Assembly: GCA_001603685.1 (NCBI GenBank)
Contig: LUZO01000220.1
Location: forward strand, 1 to 5,700
Reading direction: 5' to 3'
DNA: 5,700 nucleotides
Origin: Bacteroidales bacterium Bact_23
Lineage (GTDB): Bacteria > Bacteroidota > Bacteroidia > Bacteroidales > Lentimicrobiaceae
Part shown: positions 1-5,700 of the stretch, in pieces
How the letters are laid out: every line of letters begins with the position of its first letter
Numbering within the stretch: position 1 is the first letter of the stretch
The notes under the pieces: generated by a model
The model's input: only the letters and a program-made list of their open reading frames with translations
What the model was told of the DNA's origin: nothing
Database searches by the model: none
Program-made: the position numbers and the translations under genes

Positions 1-957
1 GAACGGCTTGTCGCTCCGATGCGGAAGGGAGGCGGCGAGCCGGACTGTCTTGTGCCCGTCAGCGGCGGCAGGGACAGTTCGTACGCGTTACACTTCGTGA
101 AAAACGTTCTGGGGATGAATCCGGTCGCCTATACGTACGACTGGGGTATGGTGACCGATCTGGCGCGGCGCAATATTTCGAGGATGTGCGGTGCGCTCGG
201 GGTGGAGCATATTCTCGTTTCGGCGGACATCGCCAAAAAGAGAGCCAATGTAAGGAAGAACGTGCTGGCGTGGCTGAAGAAGCCGCACTTGGGCACGGTA
301 ACGCTCTTCATGGCGGGAGACAAGCCGTTTTTCTACTACGCGCGGATGCTTCGCAGGCAGATGAAACTCGGGGCTGCGGTTTACGGCATGAACGATTTGG
401 AACGAACGGATTTCAAGGTGGGCTTTTGCGGTATCGATGAGACTGTCAGGAGGAAGAGGTTTTATAATCTGCGCGGCGTCAACAAGTTGAAGATGATGCT
501 CTTCTTCGGGATGCAGTTTTTGAATAACAGAGCATATATGAACTCCACCCTGCTCGATTCTTTCAAGGGCTTCGCTTCGTACTATCTGATTCCGCAGGAT
601 TTTATTCCGCTGTTCGATTATGTCCGATGGGACGAGAAGGCGATTACCGACACTCTGGTGAACGGATACGGATGGGAGGTCGCGGGCGATACGAGGACGA
701 CGTGGCGAATAGGCGACGGTACGGCTTCGTTCTACAACTATATTTACTACAGAAGCGCCGGTTTTTCGGAGCACGATACGTTCCGAAGCAATCAGATACG
801 CGAAGGGATGATCGAGAGAAGCGACGCTCTGCGGACGATTTCGGAGGAGAACACGCCTCGGGTGGAGTCGATCAAGTGGTATTGCGATACGATCGGGGTC
901 GACGCGGTCGAGGCGATACGAGGGATCAACAAGTTGCATCCGCTGTACGCTCGATGA
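1..957 (+). CDS. N-acetyl sugar amidotransferase, PP-loop ATPase family (5' end cut off)
   Basis: Probably transfers an amino group, made by a partner glutaminase, onto an ATP-activated sugar in the cytoplasm, as WbpG/WbuX-type enzymes do for amidated O-antigen sugars. Seen: the frame is open from the first base. A PP-loop SGGRDSS, which binds ATP, lies at bases 61-81 after the strand DCLVPV. Other family-like stretches follow: AYTYDWG, LGVEHILVSADI, KVGFCGIDE, the WRIGDGTASFYNY region, and FRSNQIREGMI near the end. The C-terminus INKLHPLYAR looks complete. The Met codon at base 19 is only 14 codons before the PP-loop and is not likely to be the true start. Members of this family, as I remember them, have an extra N-terminal part with a CxxC zinc-binding type region, which would lie left of the window. 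The visible part is 318 residues. No glutaminase partner (HisH-like) is visible. The family is fairly sure; the exact sugar is unknown. Confidence 0.82.
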   Translation, partial: ERLVAPMRKGGGEPDCLVPVSGGRDSSYALHFVKNVLGMNPVAYTYDWGMVTDLARRNISRMCGALGVEHILVSADIAKKRANVRKNVLAWLKKPHLGTVTLFMAGDKPFFYYARMLRRQMKLGAAVYGMNDLERTDFKVGFCGIDETVRRKRFYNLRGVNKLKMMLFFGMQFLNNRAYMNSTLLDSFKGFASYYLIPQDFIPLFDYVRWDEKAITDTLVNGYGWEVAGDTRTTWRIGDGTASFYNYIYYRSAGFSEHDTFRSNQIREGMIERSDALRTISEENTPRVESIKWYCDTIGVDAVEAIRGINKLHPLYAR

Positions 958-983
958 GCGAGTCGGCGTATTTTGGCATAGTT

Positions 984-990
984 GGAGGGG
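984..990 (+). promoter_or_regulatory. Ribosome binding site of the family 2 glycosyltransferase gene
   Basis: GGAGGGG is followed by 7 bases and then GTG at 998. There is no ATG in the same frame upstream as far as the end of the previous gene, so this site decides the GTG start. Confidence 0.8.
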
Positions 991-997
991 CGTCTTC

Positions 998-2092
998 GTG
1001 TACGGGAAAAAAACGGTAGCGGTTGTTGTTCCTGCCTATAACGAGGAAACACAGATACGCTTGGTGCTTGAGATGATGCCGGATTTTGTGGATAGAATCG
1101 TTGTCGTTAACGATGGTTCCGTGGACAGTACTGCGTCAGTGGTGAGGGATTACATCGATAAAGGATGCGAGAACGGGATCGAGCTTGAAAGAAAGAAACG
1201 CGAGGATGACGATAATCCGTACAACTACGCCCTCAGAGTTGTCAAGGAGATGCGCGAACAGGAGGAGTCACTCTATCCGAAAAGCGCGTTGTACAACGAT
1301 AATGCAAAAGACCGTATTGTTTTGATCAATCAGGAGAACAGCGGTGTCGGCGGGGCGATTTCGACGGGCTACAAGTGGTGCCGGGATCGGGAAATCGACT
1401 GTACCGCAGTGATGGCGGGCGATGCGCAGATGGATCCGTCGGAGCTGGAGAGTATTGTAGCGCCTGTTGCCCTGGAAGGCGTTGACTATGTAAAGGGTAA
1501 TCGTCTTGTCCATCCATCGTCTTCGTTCATTATTCCGCGAATTCGCTTTTTCGGAAATTCCATTCTTTCTCTCTTAACAAAAATCGCCTCCGGTTATTGG
1601 AATATCTCGGACACGCAGACCGGCTATACCGCGATTTCTCTGAGCGCTTTGGAGCGTATTTCCTTGTATGCAATATACCGCTCTTACGGTTGTCCTAACG
1701 ACATTCTAGTTAAGCTGAACATGGCGAACTGCACGATTCGCGAGGTTCCAATCAAGCCGGTCTACCGCATAGGAGAGCAGTCGAAGATGAAGATACTGAA
1801 GGTGGTCCCGCGCGTATCGTGGCTGCTGTTCAAGAGCTTCTTCAAGCGTATCTTCTGGAAGTATCTCGTCAGGGATTTCCATCCGCTGTCCCTGTTCTAC
1901 TTTTTCGGGATAGGCCTCGGAGTCGTGAATCTCGGTTTTTTCGCCAAGATTTTCAACGACGTTTTTCTTAAGGGCGGTTCGGTTACGCACGGCATCTATA
2001 CGGCCTTCATGCTCTTTTCGCTCTTTTCGTTCCAACTGATAGGATTTGCGATGTGGATGGATATTCAGGACAATCAAAGGCTGTATAAATGA
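998..2092 (+). CDS. Membrane-anchored family 2 glycosyltransferase (polyprenyl-phosphate/DPM1-like)
   Basis: Transfers a sugar from a nucleotide sugar to a lipid or growing glycan at the cytoplasmic face of the membrane. Seen in the 364 residues: the GT-A start VPAYNEE (11-17); VVNDGSVDST (36-45), which binds the nucleotide; GVGGAISTGY (116-125); the metal-binding region GDAQMDP (141-147), where many relatives have GDGQMDP; GNR (167-169); and SDTQTGYTA (204-212). Two hydrophobic segments at about 297-317 and 332-354 end the protein, as in membrane-bound polyprenyl-phosphate glycosyltransferases. Between residues about 50 and 106 there is a charged segment (ERKKREDDDNPYNYA and onward) where shorter relatives pass directly to the strand RIVLINQ. 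It begins with GTG, chosen from the strong ribosome binding site. It lies 40 bases after the amidotransferase and overlaps the flippase gene by 4 bases, so it is probably in the same operon. Donor and acceptor are unknown. Confidence 0.9.
   Translation: MYGKKTVAVVVPAYNEETQIRLVLEMMPDFVDRIVVVNDGSVDSTASVVRDYIDKGCENGIELERKKREDDDNPYNYALRVVKEMREQEESLYPKSALYNDNAKDRIVLINQENSGVGGAISTGYKWCRDREIDCTAVMAGDAQMDPSELESIVAPVALEGVDYVKGNRLVHPSSSFIIPRIRFFGNSILSLLTKIASGYWNISDTQTGYTAISLSALERISLYAIYRSYGCPNDILVKLNMANCTIREVPIKPVYRIGEQSKMKILKVVPRVSWLLFKSFFKRIFWKYLVRDFHPLSLFYFFGIGLGVVNLGFFAKIFNDVFLKGGSVTHGIYTAFMLFSLFSFQLIGFAMWMDIQDNQRLYK
2076..2080 (+). promoter_or_regulatory. Weak ribosome binding site of the flippase gene
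   Basis: AAAGG lies 8 bases before ATG 2089, inside the end of the previous gene. The match is modest, so translation of the flippase probably depends partly on coupling through the ATGA overlap of stop and start at 2089-2092. Confidence 0.4.
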
Positions 2093-3387
2093 ACGATTCC
2101 GAAAGGGGAGAGGCCCCGGGGGAAGGGCGGGCCTCGAGGTCGGGTGCCGTGCGCTGGAATCTGCTTTCCGCCCTCGTCTGCGGAGTCTGCGGTCTTCTGC
2201 TTCTGCTGATCGTAGGCGGATGGTACGGTCCGGCGGTTTTCGGCGTCTTCAATCAGGTGTATGCGTGGTATATCGTTTTTTCTCAGTTGGGCGCTTTCGG
2301 GCTGCACCTCTCGATGGTGAAGCATCTGGCGGAGAACGACGACTGCGACGAACGGCGGCGGGTCGTCTTCCTCTCGGGGATGCTGCTCTCGTCTCTTACG
2401 GGGCTTCTTTTCGCCGCCGCGCTTTGGCTTGCGGGCGCGCCCGTCGGGCGTTTGCTGAGCAGTCCCGACGTCGGATACGGTATCCGCGCGGCTTCTGTCG
2501 GCATCTTCTTCTTCTCCATGAACAAGTGCCTTCTCTTCTCGCTGAACGGCCTGAGCCTTCTCAAGGAGTACGCGCTCTTCCAGATGCTGCGATATGCGCT
2601 GATGCTGGGTGCTCTGTTCGTGCTGATTCTTTCGGGCGCCCCCGGCCTTCATGTTCCGTTGCTCTTCCCGGCGGCGGAAGGGATTCTCTTTCTCTCGCTG
2701 ATCTTTTTTTTCAGGCGGGATTTCAGCTATAATGGGGCGGCTTCCGGACGAGTGAAGGAGTGGGTGCGATGCCACTTTCGCTTCGGTGCGAAGGCGTTCG
2801 GCGGACATATTCTGCTCGATCTGAATACGCGCGTGGACGTGCTCTTTCTCGGCTTTTTCACCGACGACGGGACGGTCGGTATCTACAGCATGGCAGCTAT
2901 CCTTGCCGAGGCGGCGCTTCAGTTGCCGTTGGTTTTCCGTACGGTGTACACGCCGACTCTCGTGAAGTGTTTGGCCGGAAGGCGATTCGCGGAGCTTACG
3001 ACGCTTGTGCGAAGAACGCGAATCCGCATGTGGGGGGCGATGCTGCTCGTTTCTGCAGCGGGCTGTTTCTTCGTCGGAGCGCTGCTTCCGTTGCTGACCG
3101 GCAGGGCGGAGTACCGCGCCGCGGCTCCGATCTATCTGATGCTCATGGCCGGAATCACAGCGGCGTCGGGGTACGTCCCGTTCGGGCTGATGCTGGCGAA
3201 CGGAGGATATCCGGGGGCGCAGTCGCTTATGATCGTTCTTGTGGTGCTGGCCAACGCGACGGGCAATCTGTTGCTGATCCCTTTTTGGGGGAGCATGGGG
3301 GCCGCCGTCGCCACGTCTTTGGCGAATATTCTCTCCGTCCTTCTGTTGAAGCGTTTCACCCGGCGTTTATTCGGTGTTGCGCTCTAG
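2089..3387 (+). CDS. Wzx-like polysaccharide flippase (MOP superfamily)
   Basis: Probably moves a lipid-linked oligosaccharide from the inner to the outer face of the cytoplasmic membrane. Seen: 432 residues, a usual length for this family. A short charged N-terminus (about 1-20) is followed by about twelve hydrophobic segments spread to the end. The first pair, LLSALVCGVCGLLLLLIVGG and YGPAVFGVFNQVYAWYIVFS, followed by LGAFGLHLSMVKHLAE, has the layout of the first repeat of these transporters (G..fG.f..., then lG.......k.lae). The second half contains a segment with LDLNTRVDVLFLGFFTDDGTVG, then IYSMA, as in many Wzx proteins. A late NGGYPGAQSLM/GNLLLIPFWGSMGAAVATSLAN part is typical of the C-terminal half. 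The ATG overlaps the previous stop codon (ATGA), which points to translational coupling. Substrate cannot be predicted from sequence. A lipid II or teichoic/teichuronic exporter of the same superfamily is a less likely alternative. Confidence 0.85.
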   Translation: MNDSERGEAPGEGRASRSGAVRWNLLSALVCGVCGLLLLLIVGGWYGPAVFGVFNQVYAWYIVFSQLGAFGLHLSMVKHLAENDDCDERRRVVFLSGMLLSSLTGLLFAAALWLAGAPVGRLLSSPDVGYGIRAASVGIFFFSMNKCLLFSLNGLSLLKEYALFQMLRYALMLGALFVLILSGAPGLHVPLLFPAAEGILFLSLIFFFRRDFSYNGAASGRVKEWVRCHFRFGAKAFGGHILLDLNTRVDVLFLGFFTDDGTVGIYSMAAILAEAALQLPLVFRTVYTPTLVKCLAGRRFAELTTLVRRTRIRMWGAMLLVSAAGCFFVGALLPLLTGRAEYRAAAPIYLMLMAGITAASGYVPFGLMLANGGYPGAQSLMIVLVVLANATGNLLLIPFWGSMGAAVATSLANILSVLLLKRFTRRLFGVAL

Positions 3388-3426
3388 TTTTTTCGGGGTT
3401 CGCTTGTGCGGACTCTCCATTTTTTC

Positions 3427-3433
3427 GAAAGGA
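3427..3433 (+). promoter_or_regulatory. Ribosome binding site of the GT-C-like gene
   Basis: GAAAGGA is followed by 9 bases and then GTG at 3443. An in-frame TGA at 3434-3436 sits just two codons before the GTG, so the protein cannot begin further upstream. The nearby ATGs at 3433 and 3436 are in other frames. Confidence 0.65.
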
Positions 3434-3442
3434 TGATGCCCG

Positions 3443-5293
3443 GTGTTCGTTCTCCCCTTCCACGCGCTTGCCGACTACTCTTCGCTGAAGGTTGCTCTGG
3501 CCGGTCTTCTGCTTGCTTTCTCCTGCCTCGGTTCAGGCGCTTTTTTGTTCGGTCGTCTTTTCGGCAGGAGCGTGCCGCTGCGCTTCTCTCTGCCGATTTC
3601 GACTCTTCTGGGGATTCATGTCTACAGCCTGATCGTTCAGCTCTTAGGCTTTGCGCATCTTCTCTCGCCTGTCGTCCTGCAGGGGGTGCTCTTCGTTCAG
3701 GTGGCGGGGGGGAGTTGTTTCCTGCTGGCGACGGCGCGTTCTTACTGGAGAGATGGTTTCGAAGTTCGGAGGGAGTGGAGCGATTCTTTCTTTTCGTCGA
3801 AGGCGGCTCTTTTTCTGGGGGTGCTACTCGCCGTCGCGCTGTTCGCGAACTTCGTCATCTCGCTGGCACCGTCGACGAAGTCCGACGAGGTGTACGACTA
3901 CATGCACCTGCCCCTTAAAATGCTGATGGATTCGGGTATGCGCTACTATGCGTTGCCGAGGTTTCTCTTCCTCCCCCAGATGCACTACCACGTCGCCGCC
4001 GCTCCCTTCTACGCCCTCGGCCTCACCGACGCGCTCAACGTACTCTCATGGGCCTTGAGCGCGCTCTTCGTTTTCTTCGCAGTCGCCATCGTCTTCGAAA
4101 AGACTCGCAGCGCGACCTACTCTCTGCTGATCGCCTGCGGGCTGTACGTCGGGATGCACAGCCCGGTCTGGTACGTGACGGGAGGCTACGGCTCGTTCGC
4201 CCTTCTGGGGATGTCGATGCTGATCTATATGGTTCTGGACAGCAAGAAACTTGTCGAGCGCTTCGGAAGCCTGCGTTTTCTGGGGATGATCTCCCTTTTG
4301 TCGATGTCGACGGCATCGTCCAAACTGAGCAACGTTCCTCTGGCGATTCTCTGTCTGGCGATCGTCGCCTTGTATGTGTGGAGGGAGTCGCACTACCGCA
4401 ACTTCTTCACGCTCTTCGGCGTATCTTCGTCGTTCTGGGTGGTGCTCTATCTGCCGGCGCTCGCCTGGACGTGGGGCGTCTCGGGCTTTTTTCTGGGGCC
4501 GATGGGCGATCCGGTAAACGCCGCTGCAGTTGCTTCCGCCGCGACGGCGCACCGCTCGCTTTACGGGATCGTCTATCAGCTTGCAATTGTCATCGCCGAT
4601 CTGACGCCGTTCGTCTGGGGCGGAACATTTTTGTTTCTTCTCTCGCCGTGGATACGTAAGAACATGTATTCGTATGTTCTGGGAACGTGTATCTTCTGCA
4701 CGCAAGCTTTTCTTATACTCTGGAAGATGCCGCTGGTCTTCCGTTACTTCGGCGGCGTACATTTCGCGCTTGCGCTCTATTTCTGGGCGACTGCCGCAGA
4801 GTCGCTTCGCGAGCGTTTTGCCGCTCTTTTGAGCAATGAAAAGCTTCTTCGCATCGGTGTGGCGGCATGCCTCGGGCCGTGGATCTTCTTGCAGCTCTTC
4901 TATGCTTCGTCATTCTTCCCAGTAGTTTTAGGGGTGGAGTCGGCCCAAGTCTTCGTTGAACAGCGCACTCCTTTTTTTGCCGACTTTCAGAAGCTCGACG
5001 TTCTTTTGCCGGAAGATGCTCTTTTGTTTGTCAACCGAATTCACATGCCGATATACACTCCCCGAAGGGCGATTTTCGAGAAGAGAGAACTGGTTTTGTT
5101 ACAGGATGTCGGTCCGCTCTTTGCATTCAGCTCCGTTCCTCTTGGAGACGACTTCCCTGGATATTCTTTGGAGTTGATTTATAAGAACGAGACAGCAGTG
5201 TATCATGCCTTTCGTACTCCAGGGCGTTCTCCTGAGCTGGGGATGTTGGCAGTCTACCATCTGACTCCATCAGCCGAAATCGAAACGAAATAG
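3443..5293 (+). CDS. Polytopic membrane protein, probable GT-C-fold glycosyltransferase or polymerase
   Basis: Exact role not recognised. Seen: 616 residues, with many hydrophobic segments from about 13 to 495 and a more polar C-terminal domain at about 496-616, which is probably outside the cytoplasm. After the hydrophobic segment at about 121-141 comes APSTKSDEVYDYMHLPLKM (142-160), then a further region ending in PLQM-type residues (FLPQMHYHVAAAPFYALG, about 176-193). This layout, an acidic motif in a large first outer loop followed by Y.HL and a P/H-rich stretch, is what GT-C enzymes that use lipid-phosphate sugars show. In such enzymes the acidic residues (here D148, E149, D152) carry out catalysis. 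Another stretch, LVFRYFGG (431-438), lies before a late membrane segment, where GT-C relatives have a conserved Arg-Tyr. Starting with GTG, it follows the flippase by 55 bases, with no clear terminator between them. Given its place beside a flippase, an O-antigen polymerase (Wzy) is the main alternative. Confidence 0.65.
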   Translation: MFVLPFHALADYSSLKVALAGLLLAFSCLGSGAFLFGRLFGRSVPLRFSLPISTLLGIHVYSLIVQLLGFAHLLSPVVLQGVLFVQVAGGSCFLLATARSYWRDGFEVRREWSDSFFSSKAALFLGVLLAVALFANFVISLAPSTKSDEVYDYMHLPLKMLMDSGMRYYALPRFLFLPQMHYHVAAAPFYALGLTDALNVLSWALSALFVFFAVAIVFEKTRSATYSLLIACGLYVGMHSPVWYVTGGYGSFALLGMSMLIYMVLDSKKLVERFGSLRFLGMISLLSMSTASSKLSNVPLAILCLAIVALYVWRESHYRNFFTLFGVSSSFWVVLYLPALAWTWGVSGFFLGPMGDPVNAAAVASAATAHRSLYGIVYQLAIVIADLTPFVWGGTFLFLLSPWIRKNMYSYVLGTCIFCTQAFLILWKMPLVFRYFGGVHFALALYFWATAAESLRERFAALLSNEKLLRIGVAACLGPWIFLQLFYASSFFPVVLGVESAQVFVEQRTPFFADFQKLDVLLPEDALLFVNRIHMPIYTPRRAIFEKRELVLLQDVGPLFAFSSVPLGDDFPGYSLELIYKNETAVYHAFRTPGRSPELGMLAVYHLTPSAEIETK

Positions 5294-5317
5294 TGATCTT
5301 TGAACACAAAATCTGAA

Positions 5318-5345
5318 AAAACCTCATAGACATAACAGAGGTTTT
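5318..5345. terminator. Possible weak (bidirectional) terminator hairpin
   Basis: AAAACCTC (5318-5325) and GAGGTTTT (5338-5345) form a perfect 8-bp inverted repeat with a 12-base loop, 25 bases after the stop codon at 5293. The A-run on the left and T-run on the right would let it act from either strand. The stem has only a 4-bp GC-containing core (CCTC/GAGG) and a run of four T, so it is weak at best and may not stop transcription. Confidence 0.35.
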
Positions 5346-5411
5346 GAATACGTTTGCGGGCTGAGTGCCTGAAACTAATATTGGAAAATAATAATAGTTT
5401 CCACTGAGGCG

Positions 5412-5443
5412 CCGCAGGTATCGACCCGGTGGTCTTTTTGCGG
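5412..5443 (+). promoter_or_regulatory. Nested hairpin in the leader of the last gene
   Basis: CCGCA (5412-5416) can pair with TGCGG (5439-5443). Inside it GACC (5423-5426) pairs with GGTC (5431-5434) around the loop CGGT. The inner stem is followed directly by five T (5435-5439), like a small attenuator or terminator. It ends 8 bases before the ribosome binding site, so it would not hide that site. The stems are only 5 and 4 bp and may be chance. Confidence 0.2.
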
Positions 5444-5450
5444 AGAAAAA

Positions 5451-5459
5451 GAGGAGGGG
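5451..5459 (+). promoter_or_regulatory. Strong ribosome binding site deciding a TTG start
   Basis: GAGGAGGGG is a near-ideal Shine-Dalgarno sequence. It ends 6 bases before TTG 5466. The frame is open upstream only to 5379 (a TAA lies at 5376-5378) and has no ATG or GTG in between, so TTG is the best start. Confidence 0.8.
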
Positions 5460-5465
5460 TTCGTC

Positions 5466-5700
5466 TTGAAAGTGCTCTACCTTCACTCATGTCCTCATAA
5501 AGGGGGATCCCAGACAAGTCTCCGTAATCTAATAACCTCCTTCCCTGCGGGATCCGTAGAGCCGTTGGTCTGTTGCCCGCAGGGCTCGGCACAAAAGAGC
5601 TTTGAAACGGTTGGTATCCCGGTAAAATCAGTGGAGGGAATCCCGACTTTTACCAACGGTCGAACAATCGAAATGTCTGGTTTGAAGATGTGGCGTCTGG
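5466..5700 (+). CDS. GT-B glycosyltransferase, GT4-type, N-terminal part (cut by window end)
   Basis: Would add a sugar to a lipid-linked glycan on the cytoplasmic side, using a nucleotide sugar. Only the first 78 codons are visible. Read from TTG (as Met), the protein starts KVLYLHSCPHKGGSQTSL (residues 2-19). This is a first beta strand followed by the glycine-rich GG..xSL loop and helix that open GT4-family enzymes. Later come the strand VEPLVCCPQG and the segment VGIPVKSVEGIPTFTN, which match the usual second and third strands (V.P.VVCP.G and the GI.V....GIP-like part). No stop codon appears before the window ends. It has no ATG start, so a search limited to ATG or GTG starts or to closed frames would miss it. 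It is separated from the other genes by a 172-base AT-rich gap, so it may have its own promoter. Acceptor and donor are unknown. Confidence 0.8.
   Translation, partial: MKVLYLHSCPHKGGSQTSLRNLITSFPAGSVEPLVCCPQGSAQKSFETVGIPVKSVEGIPTFTNGRTIEMSGLKMWRL

Larger units (their letters stand above)
5294..5465 (+). other. AT-rich intergenic region with inverted repeats
   Basis: This is the only sizeable non-coding stretch in the window (172 bases). Hand counting gives 36 G or C in the 110 bases 5291-5400 (33%), much lower than the neighbouring genes. It holds an 8-bp inverted repeat (5318-5345), a 7-bp one (GAAACTA 5371-5377 and TAGTTTC 5395-5401, 17-base loop), and a small nested hairpin just before the next gene (5412-5443). 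I see no convincing gene on either strand: frames crossing it on the minus strand also run through the flanking genes. Confidence 0.7.

Noticed and set aside
88..939. A 283-codon open frame on the minus strand opposite the amidotransferase gene
   Set aside because: It lies entirely opposite a gene with clear family motifs and is Arg/His/Pro-rich without recognisable domains, as expected of the complement of GC-rich coding DNA.
954..1019. A 21-codon frame starting at the ATGA that overlaps the amidotransferase stop
   Set aside because: The ATG is placed as in coupled genes, but the frame is tiny, has no recognisable features and overlaps the start of the glycosyltransferase; the GTG at 998 has its own strong ribosome binding site.
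2046..2732. A 228-codon + strand frame overlapping the flippase gene
   Set aside because: It is a shifted frame of the flippase, very rich in Arg and Gly, with no ribosome binding site or family resemblance; the other frame encodes a clear membrane transporter.
2074..2808. A 244-codon minus-strand frame opposite the flippase
   Set aside because: Highly charged low-complexity translation opposite a hydrophobic protein; typical antisense shadow.
3388..3442. Two TTTTTTCG copies (3388-3395 and 3420-3427) in the gap after the flippase, considered as a terminator or regulatory repeat
   Set aside because: No stable stem precedes either T-run, and an eight-base repeat dominated by T is expected by chance; read-through into the next gene is more likely.
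3406..3918. A 170-codon + strand frame with ATGs at 3433 and 3436 close to the GT-C-like start
   Set aside because: These ATGs are near the ribosome binding site, but the translation is Arg/Ser/Phe-rich without family features, while the GTG 3443 frame continues for 616 residues with clean membrane segments.
4046..4762. A 238-codon minus-strand frame opposite the GT-C-like gene
   Set aside because: Charged, low-complexity, no start context; complement of membrane-protein codons.
5127..5486. Minus-strand frame of 119 codons across the intergenic gap
   Set aside because: It overlaps both flanking genes, crosses an AT-rich region with inverted repeats and shows no family resemblance.

Overview
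The window is a stretch of a surface-polysaccharide (O-antigen, capsule or glycan) biosynthesis locus. It has five genes, all on the + strand. The first is cut by the left edge and the last by the right edge. I see no RNA gene, mobile element, CRISPR array or minus-strand gene.

Organism: bacterial. The coding DNA is moderately GC-rich and the ribosome binding sites are strong and purine-rich. Three of the four visible starts are not ATG (GTG, GTG, TTG). A flippase-type locus with a sugar amidotransferase fits many Gram-negative and some Gram-positive bacteria. Start usage and composition would suit a lineage such as Synergistota, but that is a weak guess and nothing here fixes the taxon.

Layout: 1-957 is the C-terminal bulk of a PP-loop N-acetyl sugar amidotransferase (WbpG/WbuX-like). 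998-2092 is a membrane-anchored family 2 glycosyltransferase with an extra segment in its catalytic domain. 2089-3387 is a Wzx-like flippase whose start overlaps the previous stop by 4 bases (ATGA). 3443-5293 is a large polytopic membrane protein that looks like a GT-C-fold glycosyltransferase. 5294-5465 is an AT-rich gap with several inverted repeats. 5466-5700 is the start of a GT-B (GT4-type) glycosyltransferase, which begins with TTG behind a very strong ribosome binding site.

Working together (inference): the amidotransferase would modify a nucleotide-linked or lipid-linked sugar. The family 2 and GT4 enzymes would add sugars at the cytoplasmic face of the membrane. The flippase would move the lipid-linked oligosaccharide across. 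The GT-C-like protein would act on the outer face, as a glycosyltransferase or possibly as the polymerase. Genes 1 to 4 are tightly spaced and are probably one transcript. The gap before gene 5 is the only place in the window where transcription might stop, restart or be attenuated. I found no convincing evidence of a previously undescribed system. The points most worth a second look are the gap, the GT-C-like protein and the insertion in the family 2 enzyme.
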